Source: an uncultured Eubacteriales bacterium (GTDB lineage Bacteria; Bacillota; Clostridia; Oscillospirales; Acutalibacteraceae). Taken from it: a stretch of DNA of 64,000 bases. The position numbers were made by a program, and so were the translations under genes. Below, piece after piece: positions 52,559 to 61,580 of the stretch; the stretch's first letter is position 1, and each line of letters starts with the position of its first letter. Under the pieces are notes generated by a model, which did no database searches, was not told the DNA's origin, and worked only from the letters and a program-made list of their open reading frames with translations. The stretch lies in NCBI GenBank assembly GCA_934728355.1, contig CAKVEA010000005.1, forward strand, positions 1-64,000, written 5' to 3'.

Positions 52559-54544
52559 TTATGAGTCTAAACTACCATATAGCTCAAATGAATGCTTGTT
52601 TTTATATTGTCTGAAAAGTGTTCTTTGATAAGTTCTGTATGTTAATTGTTTACTGACATTGAAATGATAATACCCCCAGTAAAAAAATAAATTTGATTTA
52701 TTTGTTTTTAAGAATTTATATATTAAATTATTTGCTTTATCACTTGGAGTAGTTCCGGTATAATGAATTTCATCAATTTTAGTTTCTAATTGTGCTTTTA
52801 AGGCCGTCGATATGTATGGACAATTACAGAATATCAGCACATACCAAAATTCGACTTGCAACAAAGGATCATATGAAATTATATTAGAAATGTTATTATT
52901 AATAATTTCTTCTGATTTTTGTAGTATGATTGAATTATAGGCTTTATTGTATTGACTGTATATCAAATAATTTGCCAAAAGTATAGGGTTGTTTTCTGTA
53001 ATTATATTTTTGAACAGTATGTCCTCGCTGTGTTTCAATAAAGATATCTTGTATTCATAAAAGAACACAAACCAATTACAGATATCATTGAGATTAGCTT
53101 TTTCATATATAAATGAATATCTTCTGATGAGATTGAGCATTTTTTTATGATTTTTTTCATCTTTTTTGAAGTTTAATTCATCATCAAAATAAACTATCAT
53201 TGAAATTATTTTTTGAGAGTGTTCAAAACATGGGCAAAATGAGTAAACGAAAAAGGCCAACTCAAGAAAAATAAAAGCTTTGCTTGTTTTATCGTTATCG
53301 AAAAGTTTATAGCCCTCTTTTTTATTACTTATGTTGTTCAATAAAGTGCTTAAAATGTATGAAACTATAAATCGTCTATCTTTTGGAAATTCATTCATTA
53401 ATAAAGAAAATTCATTTTTCATCCTATCCAAAGATATATACTCGTTTTTTACCAAATAGTCTATTTCTTTAGATTCATATAATTCTCTTTTTTTGTAAAA
53501 CAATTCGGAAATCTTATCAGCAAATATTCTTGTTTTATATATCCAATTATTTAACACAACAGGTGTTTCGGTAGTATAATATTTCAGTTCATTTAGGTGT
53601 AGCAAATACTTTTGTGCAACAAGTTCTATTGTTTTTACAATAGTATCTGTAATAATAGGAGTATTTGCAAAGATAAATATATCGTCCACATACCTAAAAA
53701 TTCTGAAATCCTTTACTATTGAAATACTTTTAGTTCTAAGGTTTTGAACAACCTCTTTATCTATATTTTGAAGTAAAATTTCAACAATCATTCTTGAAAA
53801 TTCAGGTCCTACAATTACACCATTTGAAGATTTTCCTTTGATATTTTGTAAAATTCTATCAATAACAATAAATAAATTACTGTTTTTGGCATCCTTTGAA
53901 TCAACGGTATTTCGTTCTATAATCCACTTGTAGGTATGTGTATATATGCTATCGAAACACGATTTATAATCAACTTTAGCAAAATACTTATATTTAAAAT
54001 TACATTGTTGCCACAGCCTTGAATTTATAAAAGAAGAAACCGAATTAAACTTGTGGATTTTGAAATATACTCCTGTCTGTTGTAAAATACCTCTATCTAT
54101 TTTCTTTGAAGTTTTTGCAAAATATTCTGTTAATCGGTTACTTTTTCTTCGATAAAACAAATTATTGTTTTTTTTATGATACCGTAATGAAAACAAGCTA
54201 TTATTATCTAAATAATCTAAAATTTCTTTCTGATAGCATTCGATAAAAAAGAAAATGTTTAGTGCAGATATAGGCTGAGTTAAACTAATTTCTCTCGTAC
54301 CGTCAACTCCTTTTAAAATATTATATTTTAAAGGGGTTGATGCCCAATCCCCACCATTGAAAAGATAATCGTTCGATGCCTTTAGTTTCATGAGTTGCTT
54401 AACAATATCATTTAATTCTCTTTTATGACTTAGAAGAAATTCATAAAATTTACTATATGAAAATAATTCAGAAATTTCAACAGGCATAATATCAGTTAGA
54501 AGGTAATCAATTTTATTGCGTTCGATATTATTTTTATGGACCAT
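52559..54544 (-). CDS. Reverse transcriptase, possible Drt3b-like
   Basis: 661 residues. Motif A is FAKVDYKSCFDSIYTH (Asp about 192), a motif B-like region is NGVIVGPEFSRMIVEILL, and the catalytic box is RYVDDIFIF (about 285-288). The 370-residue C-terminal region is helical, without a nuclease motif. It lies 188 bases downstream of a second, shorter reverse transcriptase. Two unlike reverse transcriptases in one operon are the hallmark of DRT type 3 defence (UG3 plus UG8); the longer protein would be the UG8 partner. ATG with AAAGGAG upstream. Assignment to UG8 is inference from layout and size. Confidence 0.75.
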   Translation of the reverse strand: MVHKNNIERNKIDYLLTDIMPVEISELFSYSKFYEFLLSHKRELNDIVKQLMKLKASNDYLFNGGDWASTPLKYNILKGVDGTREISLTQPISALNIFFFIECYQKEILDYLDNNSLFSLRYHKKNNNLFYRRKSNRLTEYFAKTSKKIDRGILQQTGVYFKIHKFNSVSSFINSRLWQQCNFKYKYFAKVDYKSCFDSIYTHTYKWIIERNTVDSKDAKNSNLFIVIDRILQNIKGKSSNGVIVGPEFSRMIVEILLQNIDKEVVQNLRTKSISIVKDFRIFRYVDDIFIFANTPIITDTIVKTIELVAQKYLLHLNELKYYTTETPVVLNNWIYKTRIFADKISELFYKKRELYESKEIDYLVKNEYISLDRMKNEFSLLMNEFPKDRRFIVSYILSTLLNNISNKKEGYKLFDNDKTSKAFIFLELAFFVYSFCPCFEHSQKIISMIVYFDDELNFKKDEKNHKKMLNLIRRYSFIYEKANLNDICNWFVFFYEYKISLLKHSEDILFKNIITENNPILLANYLIYSQYNKAYNSIILQKSEEIINNNISNIISYDPLLQVEFWYVLIFCNCPYISTALKAQLETKIDEIHYTGTTPSDKANNLIYKFLKTNKSNLFFYWGYYHFNVSKQLTYRTYQRTLFRQYKNKHSFELYGSLDS

Positions 54545-54732
54545 TGTTTTTTTATCTCCTTTATGTTAAAATTTCAGTGTTAGAGAAGTATTTCTTTAAC
54601 AGCAATCGTATGGTTGCACACATCAGCGGCAAAATCATTTTAAAGGGTAAACCCTAATGATTATGTTAAGAGTCTATATATATTTTTAGATTCAATTAAA
54701 GGGTTTTGAGGAGACTCAATACCCTGTAGTTT
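54545..54732 (-). ncRNA. Candidate structured RNA between the two reverse transcriptases
   Basis: A 188-base spacer inside an otherwise compact operon. Read on the minus strand it has GAGTCT pairing with AGACTC about 36 bases later, and a hairpin in which ATCATT and AATGAT flank AGGG/CCCT. It then has the alternating run GATGTGTGCAAC (plus-strand 54614-54625). DRT3 systems use a non-coding RNA, and an alternating purine-pyrimidine template has been reported for them as I recall. No promoter was identified, so this is a suggestion only. Confidence 0.35.
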
Positions 54733-56097
54733 TTAGTATCCGATTTTGACTTTAATTAAATAATCGCGAATCAATCCATCATACTCCTTGAATGAATCCC
54801 ACACGTCTATTTGTTTACACATTTTATCCAACGTCTCTTTATTGATTCCAATTGATTCTACAAACAAAAGGGTTTTATAATTTTTTAAGTTGTTATATAA
54901 ACTGTATATGGATTCTTCTTTCTTTCCTTTCAAAAAATACGGTATTGGAACACTATTTCTTTTAAATGCATTGTAAATTGAATTTTCTAAAAAATCTTTT
55001 GTATCCTTTGTAAGATAATCTAATCTATATCTAAGTTCTTGATAATTAGAAATGAAGCCTTTTGTTTTCCAAATTAAAGACTTATATTTGGGAAAATGAT
55101 ATACTGTCCTGCAAGTAAAGCATTTTATTTTATGTCGTAATAATTCCATATTCTTATCAGATTGGTAAATTTTTATAAAATCATCAATACGTTTCGAATA
55201 TTTATCGATTTTACTTTTAGTTATTCCATATTTAAATGTGGTATTGATTTTATTATTTCGTTTAGTTTCGGATGTCAAAACAAATTTATATCCTAAAAAA
55301 TCAAAATAATTCGATGAATTTGATAGTGCTAAGTCCCGAGCGGAAATACATTTTGTTTTTGCTAAGTTTAATCGTGTTTTACAATTGTGTTTTACATTAA
55401 TACTTTTGTCAAAAAATACTTCTTGTATAGTGTCACTGATAATTGATAAACATAGTTTGATATCCATATGTCTGTTAAATACAAGTATTCCGTCATCAAT
55501 ATAACGTCGGTAGAAAATTAGCCCATAATTTTTAAACTTCAATGACAAAATATCATCAAAATATTTCGCAATTATTTCACATAGTATATTTGAGGTATTT
55601 AATCCGGCATAAGTATATTTTGTATTTGTAACAAAATTTTTAAATAAATCAATTTGAAATCTTTCTAAAGAACCGTTTATAACATATTTTTCAAAAACAT
55701 ATTCGCCTGAAACCGTATTAAAAAAATCTTCAAAATCAAATTTTAATATCGAAAAATCATTCATGTTATGTAATGCGTTTATTATATCGAATAGCGAATG
55801 TATGTACTTATTTCGATTTGGATATTTAATATGAAATGCTTTGTCTAAGGTCCTTTTTAAATAAATACACAATGTTTCCTCGCATGAAAATGGCTCAAAT
55901 GATTTTATGTGTCTGATTTTTCCAAATTCTTTTATATTTATTGTTTTAAATTGCGTAAAATCATATCTGCCATTGTGATAATCATCAATGACTTTTTGAG
56001 TTAATATTTTGATTGCTCTTTCATTTTTTCTGTCTTTTAATAGTAATGTAGAATTTTGGTATTCTATTATTTTTATAATTTCTTTATCTATATTCAT
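54733..56097 (-). CDS. Reverse transcriptase, possible Drt3a-like
   Basis: 454 residues from ATG 56097 (GGGTG seven bases upstream; a GTG at 56106 is an alternative). Motif A region ILKFDFEDFFN (about 117-127), a GLNTSNILCEIIAKYFDD motif B region, and YRRYIDDGILVF with the catalytic YIDD (about 199-202). It has an RT palm and a C-terminal helical thumb-like part. There is no group II intron maturase or integrase domain, so not an intron or retroelement enzyme. The pairing with the larger reverse transcriptase suggests antiphage defence. Confidence 0.78.
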   Translation of the reverse strand: MNIDKEIIKIIEYQNSTLLLKDRKNERAIKILTQKVIDDYHNGRYDFTQFKTINIKEFGKIRHIKSFEPFSCEETLCIYLKRTLDKAFHIKYPNRNKYIHSLFDIINALHNMNDFSILKFDFEDFFNTVSGEYVFEKYVINGSLERFQIDLFKNFVTNTKYTYAGLNTSNILCEIIAKYFDDILSLKFKNYGLIFYRRYIDDGILVFNRHMDIKLCLSIISDTIQEVFFDKSINVKHNCKTRLNLAKTKCISARDLALSNSSNYFDFLGYKFVLTSETKRNNKINTTFKYGITKSKIDKYSKRIDDFIKIYQSDKNMELLRHKIKCFTCRTVYHFPKYKSLIWKTKGFISNYQELRYRLDYLTKDTKDFLENSIYNAFKRNSVPIPYFLKGKKEESIYSLYNNLKNYKTLLFVESIGINKETLDKMCKQIDVWDSFKEYDGLIRDYLIKVKIGY

Positions 56098-56460
56098 GAT
56101 TAACACCCATTATATTTTTGAAGATACTTTCAACAAATGGCACAACCACTGTGTTTCAACATTGATTATATATACACATCATTGAAATGTTTGGGAAAAC
56201 AAACGATTTTGGAAATTTTTGCAAAGCAAGACACTTTTGCGGTACGATTGTCTTAATACCAAAGTCGTCTTTTATAATAATTGGAATACGATTATACATA
56301 TTGGCTTTAGGTGTAAAAGATATTTAGTTTTTACCTTTACCAAACGGTCCATAATATCAAATATATGTTTTTTCAACGGGATTACTGCTGAATATATGCC
56401 TGTTCTCTCAGTTGATATTTTTTCATTTTTTATCAATAAGTATTTTTCACAATTTATCAT
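56092..56460 (-). pseudogene. Broken ORF directly upstream of the first reverse transcriptase
   Basis: A minus-strand ORF starts at 56460 after AAGGTCAG: MINCEKYLLIKNEKISTERT and on to DIMDRLVKVKTKYLLHLKP. A frame change near 56295 continues as MYNRIPIIIKDDFGIKTIVP then LALQKFPKSFVFPNISMM. After one in-frame TGA it reads VVVPFVESIFKNIMGVNH and ends across the reverse transcriptase start. This is the overlap expected of an operon partner that has since decayed. Family not recognised. Confidence 0.45.
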
Positions 56461-57095
56461 GACTGACCTTCATATTTAACTCCTTGCCTATTTACGATAA
56501 TTATATCATTAGAAACAGTATTTTTCAATGTAATAAGTTTACAAGTATCAATTTTTTATATCTACAGTACAAAATATTTTTTGGATACATAGTTGATTTT
56601 TTACTTATTTTATATGTAGTCCGTAAAACAGAACTAAATATTCATCTATATAAATATTTTTCAAAACTTTTTTACAAAAATATGGTATCAAAACTTGAGT
56701 CAATTTCAAATAAATGAAGGGATAAATTTTTAAGGAAAATTTTGTAAATACCACTAAACAACTATACATTCTATATCAGGCAAGGTGTTTCAATCAAATA
56801 TCTTACAGAGCCGAAATCGGTATAATAAAAAAGAGCAGATTTTTAATCTACTCGAGTACATATTGATATTATAAAAACAAAAATCGAACATCCATAGGTC
56901 AGATCCCTTATGAATGCTCGATATGTCTAATCACTCAAGTTTTAATACCAACACACGGGACATTTTATTTTTTAAAGCGTGTGAAAGTATAAATAAATTT
57001 TATATCACCGTGCGAAAGTATGCAACCCACCCTTTGATATTTCTCGGGGAACTACTTTCTTTTGCTGTTTTCTACAAGAAAATAATATCACACAA
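56461..57095. other. Gap without a recognisable gene
   Basis: About 630 bases. An imperfect direct repeat stands out: GCGTGTGAAAGTAT and CCGTGCGAAAGTAT near 56980-57020. The only ORFs are short and without binding sites. It separates the reverse transcriptase operon from the phage-derived genes. Confidence 0.35.
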
Positions 57096-57602
57096 CTATT
57101 TTTTTATAAACCCCTTGCCTGACTTGAGAGATCCAAAAATTTTTCTGTCTTCTTCGCCAAAACTATCTATATCTTCGCTTTGGATAACTTCGCCCGTTTC
57201 ATAGTCTAATCTTGTATAACCTTTCTCAAAACCTACAACATATACAAACGGGGAAATTTTTTTATAATCGTTAACATCCTTCTCAATAGACTTATTATTA
57301 TCTCTCTCATACAAACTCCACCTGGCTTTTTTAAATACTGTTTGTTTATCTTTTTCAAGTGAAAACCTTAAAATCGCAAATTCTTTTCTGGCTCCAAATG
57401 ATTCAATCGTTTTACGCCCGTCGTCATATATCATTTTCCCACTTTCATCATACTTGGGTTCAGTACCGCCTGTAAGCCAATCAATTGTATTTACTAGCAT
57501 AGTTCCAAAAATCTTCGGCAATGAAATAATAAATATACCTCCACCTATAATCAGTAATAATATTAATATAGTTTTTAAAATACCTGCTTTTAAAAAATTC
57601 AT
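57096..57602 (-). CDS. Membrane-anchored protein, possible immunity to the MuF protein
   Basis: 168 residues: an N-terminal membrane segment (about 8-30, LKTILILLLIIGGGIFIISL), then a soluble domain with beta-strand segments such as KEFAILRFSLEKDKQTVF and VVGFEKGYTRLDYETGEV. The family is not recognised. It starts one base after the MuF-type gene ends. Toxin genes of this type usually have their immunity gene immediately downstream, so immunity is a reasonable guess, not shown by sequence. Confidence 0.6.
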   Translation of the reverse strand: MNFLKAGILKTILILLLIIGGGIFIISLPKIFGTMLVNTIDWLTGGTEPKYDESGKMIYDDGRKTIESFGARKEFAILRFSLEKDKQTVFKKARWSLYERDNNKSIEKDVNDYKKISPFVYVVGFEKGYTRLDYETGEVIQSEDIDSFGEEDRKIFGSLKSGKGFIKK

Positions 57603-59069
57603 TCATAACCCCTCAAATATATGTGTAAATTCTACTTCCGTGGTGAATTCTGTCATCATACCGTTTCTCTGCATAGCCTCTCCCAAATTATTAGCTAAAT
57701 CTGTAAATGCCAAACTATTACGAAATTGAGTAAAATCATATTGATCTTTTAATTTAACGTATATTTGCCATTTGCCTTGTTCATCCAACTTTTTACCTTC
57801 AAGCCATAAATAAGCGTTTTGTACAGAATAATGAAGGTTAGCTTCGTTTGGCTTAAACTCAATAGAAGTTTCTTGTAGATCAAAATCTTGACCATTTTTT
57901 GTATATTCTCTTATTTTTTCTTTGAGTATATTAGAGTTTTTAAGTTCCTCTATTAACATATTTTTTACTCTATTTGGCAAACCCATTCCTTTTCCATACA
58001 TTCCCCAATTAAAAAGTTCTTTTGCTATAGTCCAACCTTGATTTTGTAAATAATAATTTCCGGCTGCAGAAATAGCTGATTTTACAAAATCATAAAAAGG
58101 TGGGAACAACTCTTCTGTAGGGCCTATTTGAGCTAAAAATTCGAATGCTACATTTGCTGAGATAAAAACTTGTTCACGTAAGCTACCTTCTTTTTCTGCT
58201 CTTTTATGAGGTATCATTCTACAACCACAATTTGGATGAAAAGGCGGTGCGGTTACTCCAATTTTCAAGTCAGCTATGTTAAAATGCTCATCTGCCATGC
58301 TTTCACACTCTTCACAAGCATTCGGATGACCCGAGAAAACTATCTGATAAGATTCTACTCTTTGAATTTTAAACGCTATTTTTTCCGCCATAGTCCAAGT
58401 ATTTAAAATGGTATCCCTTATAACGGACTCCACTTTAGCCTTGGCTTCCTCAAAAGTGTTTTTTATATTTTCAAAAATATCACTAAATAAACCTTTTTGA
58501 ACAAGACTTTTATTTTCTAAAAGTGAATTTTCAAAGGAAGTATTTATATTATCCAGAAACCAAGATTTTAAATCTCCCAGCCATATATTTATTTTATCAT
58601 AGAGCTCTAAAATTTCCAAATCTTCGCTAGGCAATATTTCCTCTGCTTTACTCTCTTCGGATAAGATATCGATTATGGATTCATAAACTTTTTCATAGGT
58701 GTTTTGCGAGATTCTACTTATGAAATGCGAAAGGTCACGGCACATACCTTCAGCTACCGATTTTATCTCGTTTTTAAGCATATTTGTTTCCAAATTGCTA
58801 TACTTATTTTGAATTTCTAAAAATTCGATATCTTCCTTCGCTTTATTTGTAATGCTATATACTTCGGCTACATCGCTTTTGACCACGTCATATAGGGGTT
58901 TATATATTTCAAATATAGACCTGAGCAAATACCCTCTATACGTTAAATTTTGGTTTTTAACTTTAGTCATTAAAGCTTCTTTCAAAACATAACCTTGTTT
59001 AATGACAATAGTACCTTTCTTATGTCCTCGATATGTTTCACATTTATTTGGGTTATTTTTATTACACAT
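57603..59069 (-). CDS. Phage MuF-type head protein with possible C-terminal toxin domain
   Basis: 488 residues. The N-terminal about 240 residues are helical. A MuF/minor capsid core follows: SGHPNACEECESMADEHFN, then APPFHPNCGCRMIPH. The Cys/His pairs (C252, C255, H278, C281, C283) are typical of SPP1 gp7-like head morphogenesis proteins. The last about 170 residues differ in style, with LHYSVQNAYLWLEG, KWQIYVKLKDQYDFTQF and DLANNLGEAMQRNG, like small polymorphic toxin domains. MuF fused to a C-terminal toxin is known in temperate phages. No portal, terminase or capsid gene is nearby, so this is a stray cassette rather than a prophage. Confidence 0.7.
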   Translation of the reverse strand: MCNKNNPNKCETYRGHKKGTIVIKQGYVLKEALMTKVKNQNLTYRGYLLRSIFEIYKPLYDVVKSDVAEVYSITNKAKEDIEFLEIQNKYSNLETNMLKNEIKSVAEGMCRDLSHFISRISQNTYEKVYESIIDILSEESKAEEILPSEDLEILELYDKINIWLGDLKSWFLDNINTSFENSLLENKSLVQKGLFSDIFENIKNTFEEAKAKVESVIRDTILNTWTMAEKIAFKIQRVESYQIVFSGHPNACEECESMADEHFNIADLKIGVTAPPFHPNCGCRMIPHKRAEKEGSLREQVFISANVAFEFLAQIGPTEELFPPFYDFVKSAISAAGNYYLQNQGWTIAKELFNWGMYGKGMGLPNRVKNMLIEELKNSNILKEKIREYTKNGQDFDLQETSIEFKPNEANLHYSVQNAYLWLEGKKLDEQGKWQIYVKLKDQYDFTQFRNSLAFTDLANNLGEAMQRNGMMTEFTTEVEFTHIFEGL

Positions 59070-59136
59070 ATTTTCCTCTCCTCAAAAAGTGTTTTCAATA
59101 ATACTTCTTTAGAGATAAAAATTTGCCTTATTGTAT

Positions 59137-59176
59137 GCAAAAAAGCTTATAAACTAACTTTTTACAGTTTATAAGC
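59137..59176 (-). terminator. Terminator of the AbiE operon
   Basis: An 11-bp perfect stem, GCTTATAAACT (59145-59155) with AGTTTATAAGC (59166-59176). On the minus strand it is followed by TTTTTT. It lies just past the AbiEii stop. Confidence 0.82.
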
Positions 59177-59200
59177 CCTATAAAATAATTTGTGTATTTA

Positions 59201-60025
59201 CTAGAATAACAGTTTAAATACTGCGTCAATAATGCTATCCCAACTTATATCTTGTGCATAAGAATTTTTAACGATATAGTTTTTCCATAAACTTTTAAGT
59301 TTTTCACTTTCTTTAATATCAATTAAAATATTTTCAGTATTTGATATCTGATTCTCAGAACCTCTGTTTTTGGAAGTGGCAGTCAAAGCCTTCTTAAACA
59401 GATCTTTATCTATATTTTTTGCTTGAAACTTGGTTGGAATGTAAATATCATAAAAATCTCTCATGCGAGTATTGGCTACTCCTCTTGAAATAATCGACTC
59501 TACTTTTTCTGCTAAAACGGTTTCCAAATTATAGGCTAAAACTTCAATGTTTCTGTCCTCAAGAAGAAGTTTAAATGAATATTTTATGGCATCGGGAGTA
59601 ATCTCATCCCCTGTTGTGATATCAACTTTTAGCGGTATTTTAGATTCATCTACCATCCCCACCAAACCAAGCCTAAAACCGTGATATTCGGCATCTTCTC
59701 GGATTTCTGTTATATTCAAGGGTTTTATTGTTATACCATCGTCAATTTCTATTTTCAAAATATCTCCAAATGCCTTTTCCAGATTTTCTTTTGAAAGAGG
59801 AAAATGTCTAAGTGTAGCATCTAAATCAATTGTAGCTCTTGAATCAATCCCAACGATTGAAGCTACAAGCATCCCGCCTTTAAGGACAAAATTATCTTTA
59901 TATTTTGATTTTGAAATACGTTCGAGCAGATGCTCTAACATATAATTTCTTAGCACTACTGCCGAATTTATATTTTTCTCTTTAGCTATATTTCGTATAA
60001 GTGCTTTCATCCTCATTGATGTCAT
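59201..60025 (-). CDS. abiEii: AbiEii nucleotidyltransferase toxin
   Basis: 274 residues. FVLKGGMLVASIVGIDSRATIDLDATL is the nucleotidyltransferase signature (GG, then DxD). Later segments VKVDITTGDEITPDA and ETVLAEKVESIISRG...RMRDFYDIY match AbiEii/AbiGii toxins, which add nucleotides to target tRNA or other substrates and arrest growth during phage infection. The ATG follows the AbiEi stop directly. Confidence 0.9.
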   Translation of the reverse strand: MTSMRMKALIRNIAKEKNINSAVVLRNYMLEHLLERISKSKYKDNFVLKGGMLVASIVGIDSRATIDLDATLRHFPLSKENLEKAFGDILKIEIDDGITIKPLNITEIREDAEYHGFRLGLVGMVDESKIPLKVDITTGDEITPDAIKYSFKLLLEDRNIEVLAYNLETVLAEKVESIISRGVANTRMRDFYDIYIPTKFQAKNIDKDLFKKALTATSKNRGSENQISNTENILIDIKESEKLKSLWKNYIVKNSYAQDISWDSIIDAVFKLLF

Positions 60026-60628
60026 TTATAAAAGTAACTCCAAGTAACTATCTAAAACTTTTTCCACTCTAAATATTTTTGCAAACCTCGTGAGTTTGTG
60101 AATATCTTTTTCTTTTGAGTTAACATAACGCTTAATCGCTTCATTTAGAACATATTTATCCATTTTATTTCTCGCACGCAAAATATCACAAATTGTCCGT
60201 TCCTTATCATAAACAGTAATATTTCTCCCATAGATCGTCTTTGCCGTAGTTTTTCCAATTTCAAAAAATTCTTCTTTTACAGTATGAACTTCAATATTCG
60301 AATTTTTGAGTCTGGAAGGATTATATCCGCTTGGCAACGTAACGGTATAAAAAAGCGGATCACGGTCAGTAAGATTATGAATATAAAGGGCTGTTTCATG
60401 AGAAAAAACGGCTTTGTTTGTGCGCAGACTGATTAGGTACATTTCATCTTCAAACACCTCATTCGAAGCATAGATACCCCTGGATATCATTTGAATTTCG
60501 TTTTCGTTTTTTAAGATCCATAAATATTGACGTGGAATACCAGCTGCCTCGACTTCTTCTGTAGATAGAATACCCAATGAAGCTTTGAAAAGTTTTTTTA
60601 GTTTCTCTTTAAAAGACATTATACTCAC
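60026..60628 (-). CDS. abiEi: AbiEi antitoxin
   Basis: 200 residues. An N-terminal winged-helix region (GILSTEEVEAAGIPRQYLWILKNENEIQMISRGIYAS) is followed by the AbiEi C-terminal domain (FSHETALYIHNLTDRDP, TVTLPSGYN, YDKERTICDILRARNKMD). It neutralises AbiEii as a type IV antitoxin and represses its own promoter through inverted repeats. Both features fit the sequence upstream. Confidence 0.92.
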   Translation of the reverse strand: MSIMSFKEKLKKLFKASLGILSTEEVEAAGIPRQYLWILKNENEIQMISRGIYASNEVFEDEMYLISLRTNKAVFSHETALYIHNLTDRDPLFYTVTLPSGYNPSRLKNSNIEVHTVKEEFFEIGKTTAKTIYGRNITVYDKERTICDILRARNKMDKYVLNEAIKRYVNSKEKDIHKLTRFAKIFRVEKVLDSYLELLL

Positions 60629-60645
60629 CTGCTTGTTTTGACGTT

Positions 60646-60683
60646 CGTGCTATTATTATAAACATAATTAGCACGGTTGTCAA
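60646..60683 (-). promoter_or_regulatory. AbiE promoter with overlapping inverted repeat operator
   Basis: On the minus strand a perfect-consensus promoter: TTGACA (60683-60678), 17 nt, TATAAT (60660-60655). The inverted repeat CGTGCTA/TAGCACG (60646-60652 and 60669-60675) spans the -10 box and reaches into the spacer. AbiEi binding there would block RNA polymerase. Confidence 0.8.
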
Positions 60684-60701
60684 ATCAATAAAAAATAATC
60701 A

Positions 60702-60741
60702 ACTTTCTTCATACAGATTTTTATATTTGTATGAAGAAAGT
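60702..60741. terminator. 14-bp hairpin between the AbiE promoter and upstream genes
   Basis: ACTTTCTTCATACA (60702-60715) pairs perfectly with TGTATGAAGAAAGT (60728-60741). On the minus strand it follows the stop of the 120-residue gene and precedes a T-rich run, consistent with a terminator for that gene. Confidence 0.7.
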
Positions 60742-60759
60742 ATAACTTGAAAGGCTTTA

Positions 60760-61122
60760 CTATTTCATCATCAACTGATAGATTTGTTTAGAGCTTTCAG
60801 GGTCACGATAAAGGAACATTCCCACCGCACGCACCACACAGTGCTGTGCAGCCAATAATCCAATCCCCTCAAAAACAAATGCTTCTGCCATAACGTTATT
60901 AAAATCCTCCATTTTTTCTTCTCCTACGATAGAAGATATTTTTTGGAAATAACTATTTGCTAAGGGATAGTCGATTTTCATCAGCACTTTGTTTTTATAT
61001 TGTCTTTTAAACTCTTTATGTATCCTTTCGAGATTTTCAAGTATTATTTTCCCTGCATAAAATTCTACCTTAGTATGTTCTTCTTTAAAATCTACCGGGT
61101 GGCTGTCAATATAGTTTTTCAC
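60760..61122 (-). CDS. Hypothetical protein
   Basis: 120 residues, mostly helical, with one central hydrophobic segment (FVFEGIGLLAAQHCVVRAVGMF). No family recognised. The ATG overlaps the stop of the upstream 98-residue gene by four bases, so the two are translationally coupled. They sit between the recombinases and the AbiE pair and are probably cargo of the same element. Confidence 0.6.
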   Translation of the reverse strand: MKNYIDSHPVDFKEEHTKVEFYAGKIILENLERIHKEFKRQYKNKVLMKIDYPLANSYFQKISSIVGEEKMEDFNNVMAEAFVFEGIGLLAAQHCVVRAVGMFLYRDPESSKQIYQLMMK

Positions 61123-61415
61123 GATTTCAAAAAATATACTTTTTTCTTTATTAAATCCTCATCATCTCCGCAAACGATATAGCAGTCTGCAAGAATGCCC
61201 CAGCAAATGTCATCAGCTACCGAAGAAGCAGTGGCTAAATCTAAGTCTGCAAGTGTTTCAAATATCACATTTAGATATTTATCTAAATAATATTCTTTAT
61301 CACCAAGCTCTGATTTTATCTCGCTCCCCAATTTCCAGAATTCATCCATGTTTCCACGAATGCTTATAAAATTTGGTTTACCAAAAAATCTATCACGATT
61401 TTGAAAAATATTCAT
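61119..61415 (-). CDS. Hypothetical protein
   Basis: 98 residues, acidic and helical, with segments such as GNMDEFWKLGSEIKSELGDK and ASSVADDICWGILADCYIVC. No family recognised. First gene of a coupled pair with the 120-residue protein. AGGAGAC lies upstream of the ATG on the minus strand. Confidence 0.6.
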   Translation of the reverse strand: MNIFQNRDRFFGKPNFISIRGNMDEFWKLGSEIKSELGDKEYYLDKYLNVIFETLADLDLATASSVADDICWGILADCYIVCGDDEDLIKKKVYFLKS

Positions 61416-61512
61416 TTAAAGTCTCCTTCTGGGTTGTTTTTTTGAGTATCAAAACCCTCGTGTTACATATAAACTCTAATTTTTCGGTAAATCAAGTATA
61501 TATCTCCATAAA

Positions 61513-61557
61513 AACAAAAAACGGATTATACTACAGTTTCTTCCTGCAATATAATCC
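61513..61557 (-). terminator. Terminator of the serine recombinase gene
   Basis: GGATTATA (61523-61530) pairs with TATAATCC (61550-61557) across a 19-base loop. On the minus strand a T run follows. It lies 24 bases past the recombinase stop. Confidence 0.55.
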
Positions 61558-61580
61558 TCTATCTGTCTACAAACATCATA

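Noticed and set aside
52559..56097. Retron or diversity-generating retroelement
   Set aside because: There are two different reverse transcriptases, no msr-msd-like hairpin with effector, and no template-variable repeat pair or Avd gene seen.
57096..59069. Prophage
   Set aside because: Only one phage structural-type protein is present; no portal, terminase, capsid or tail genes are within reach, so a captured cassette fits better.
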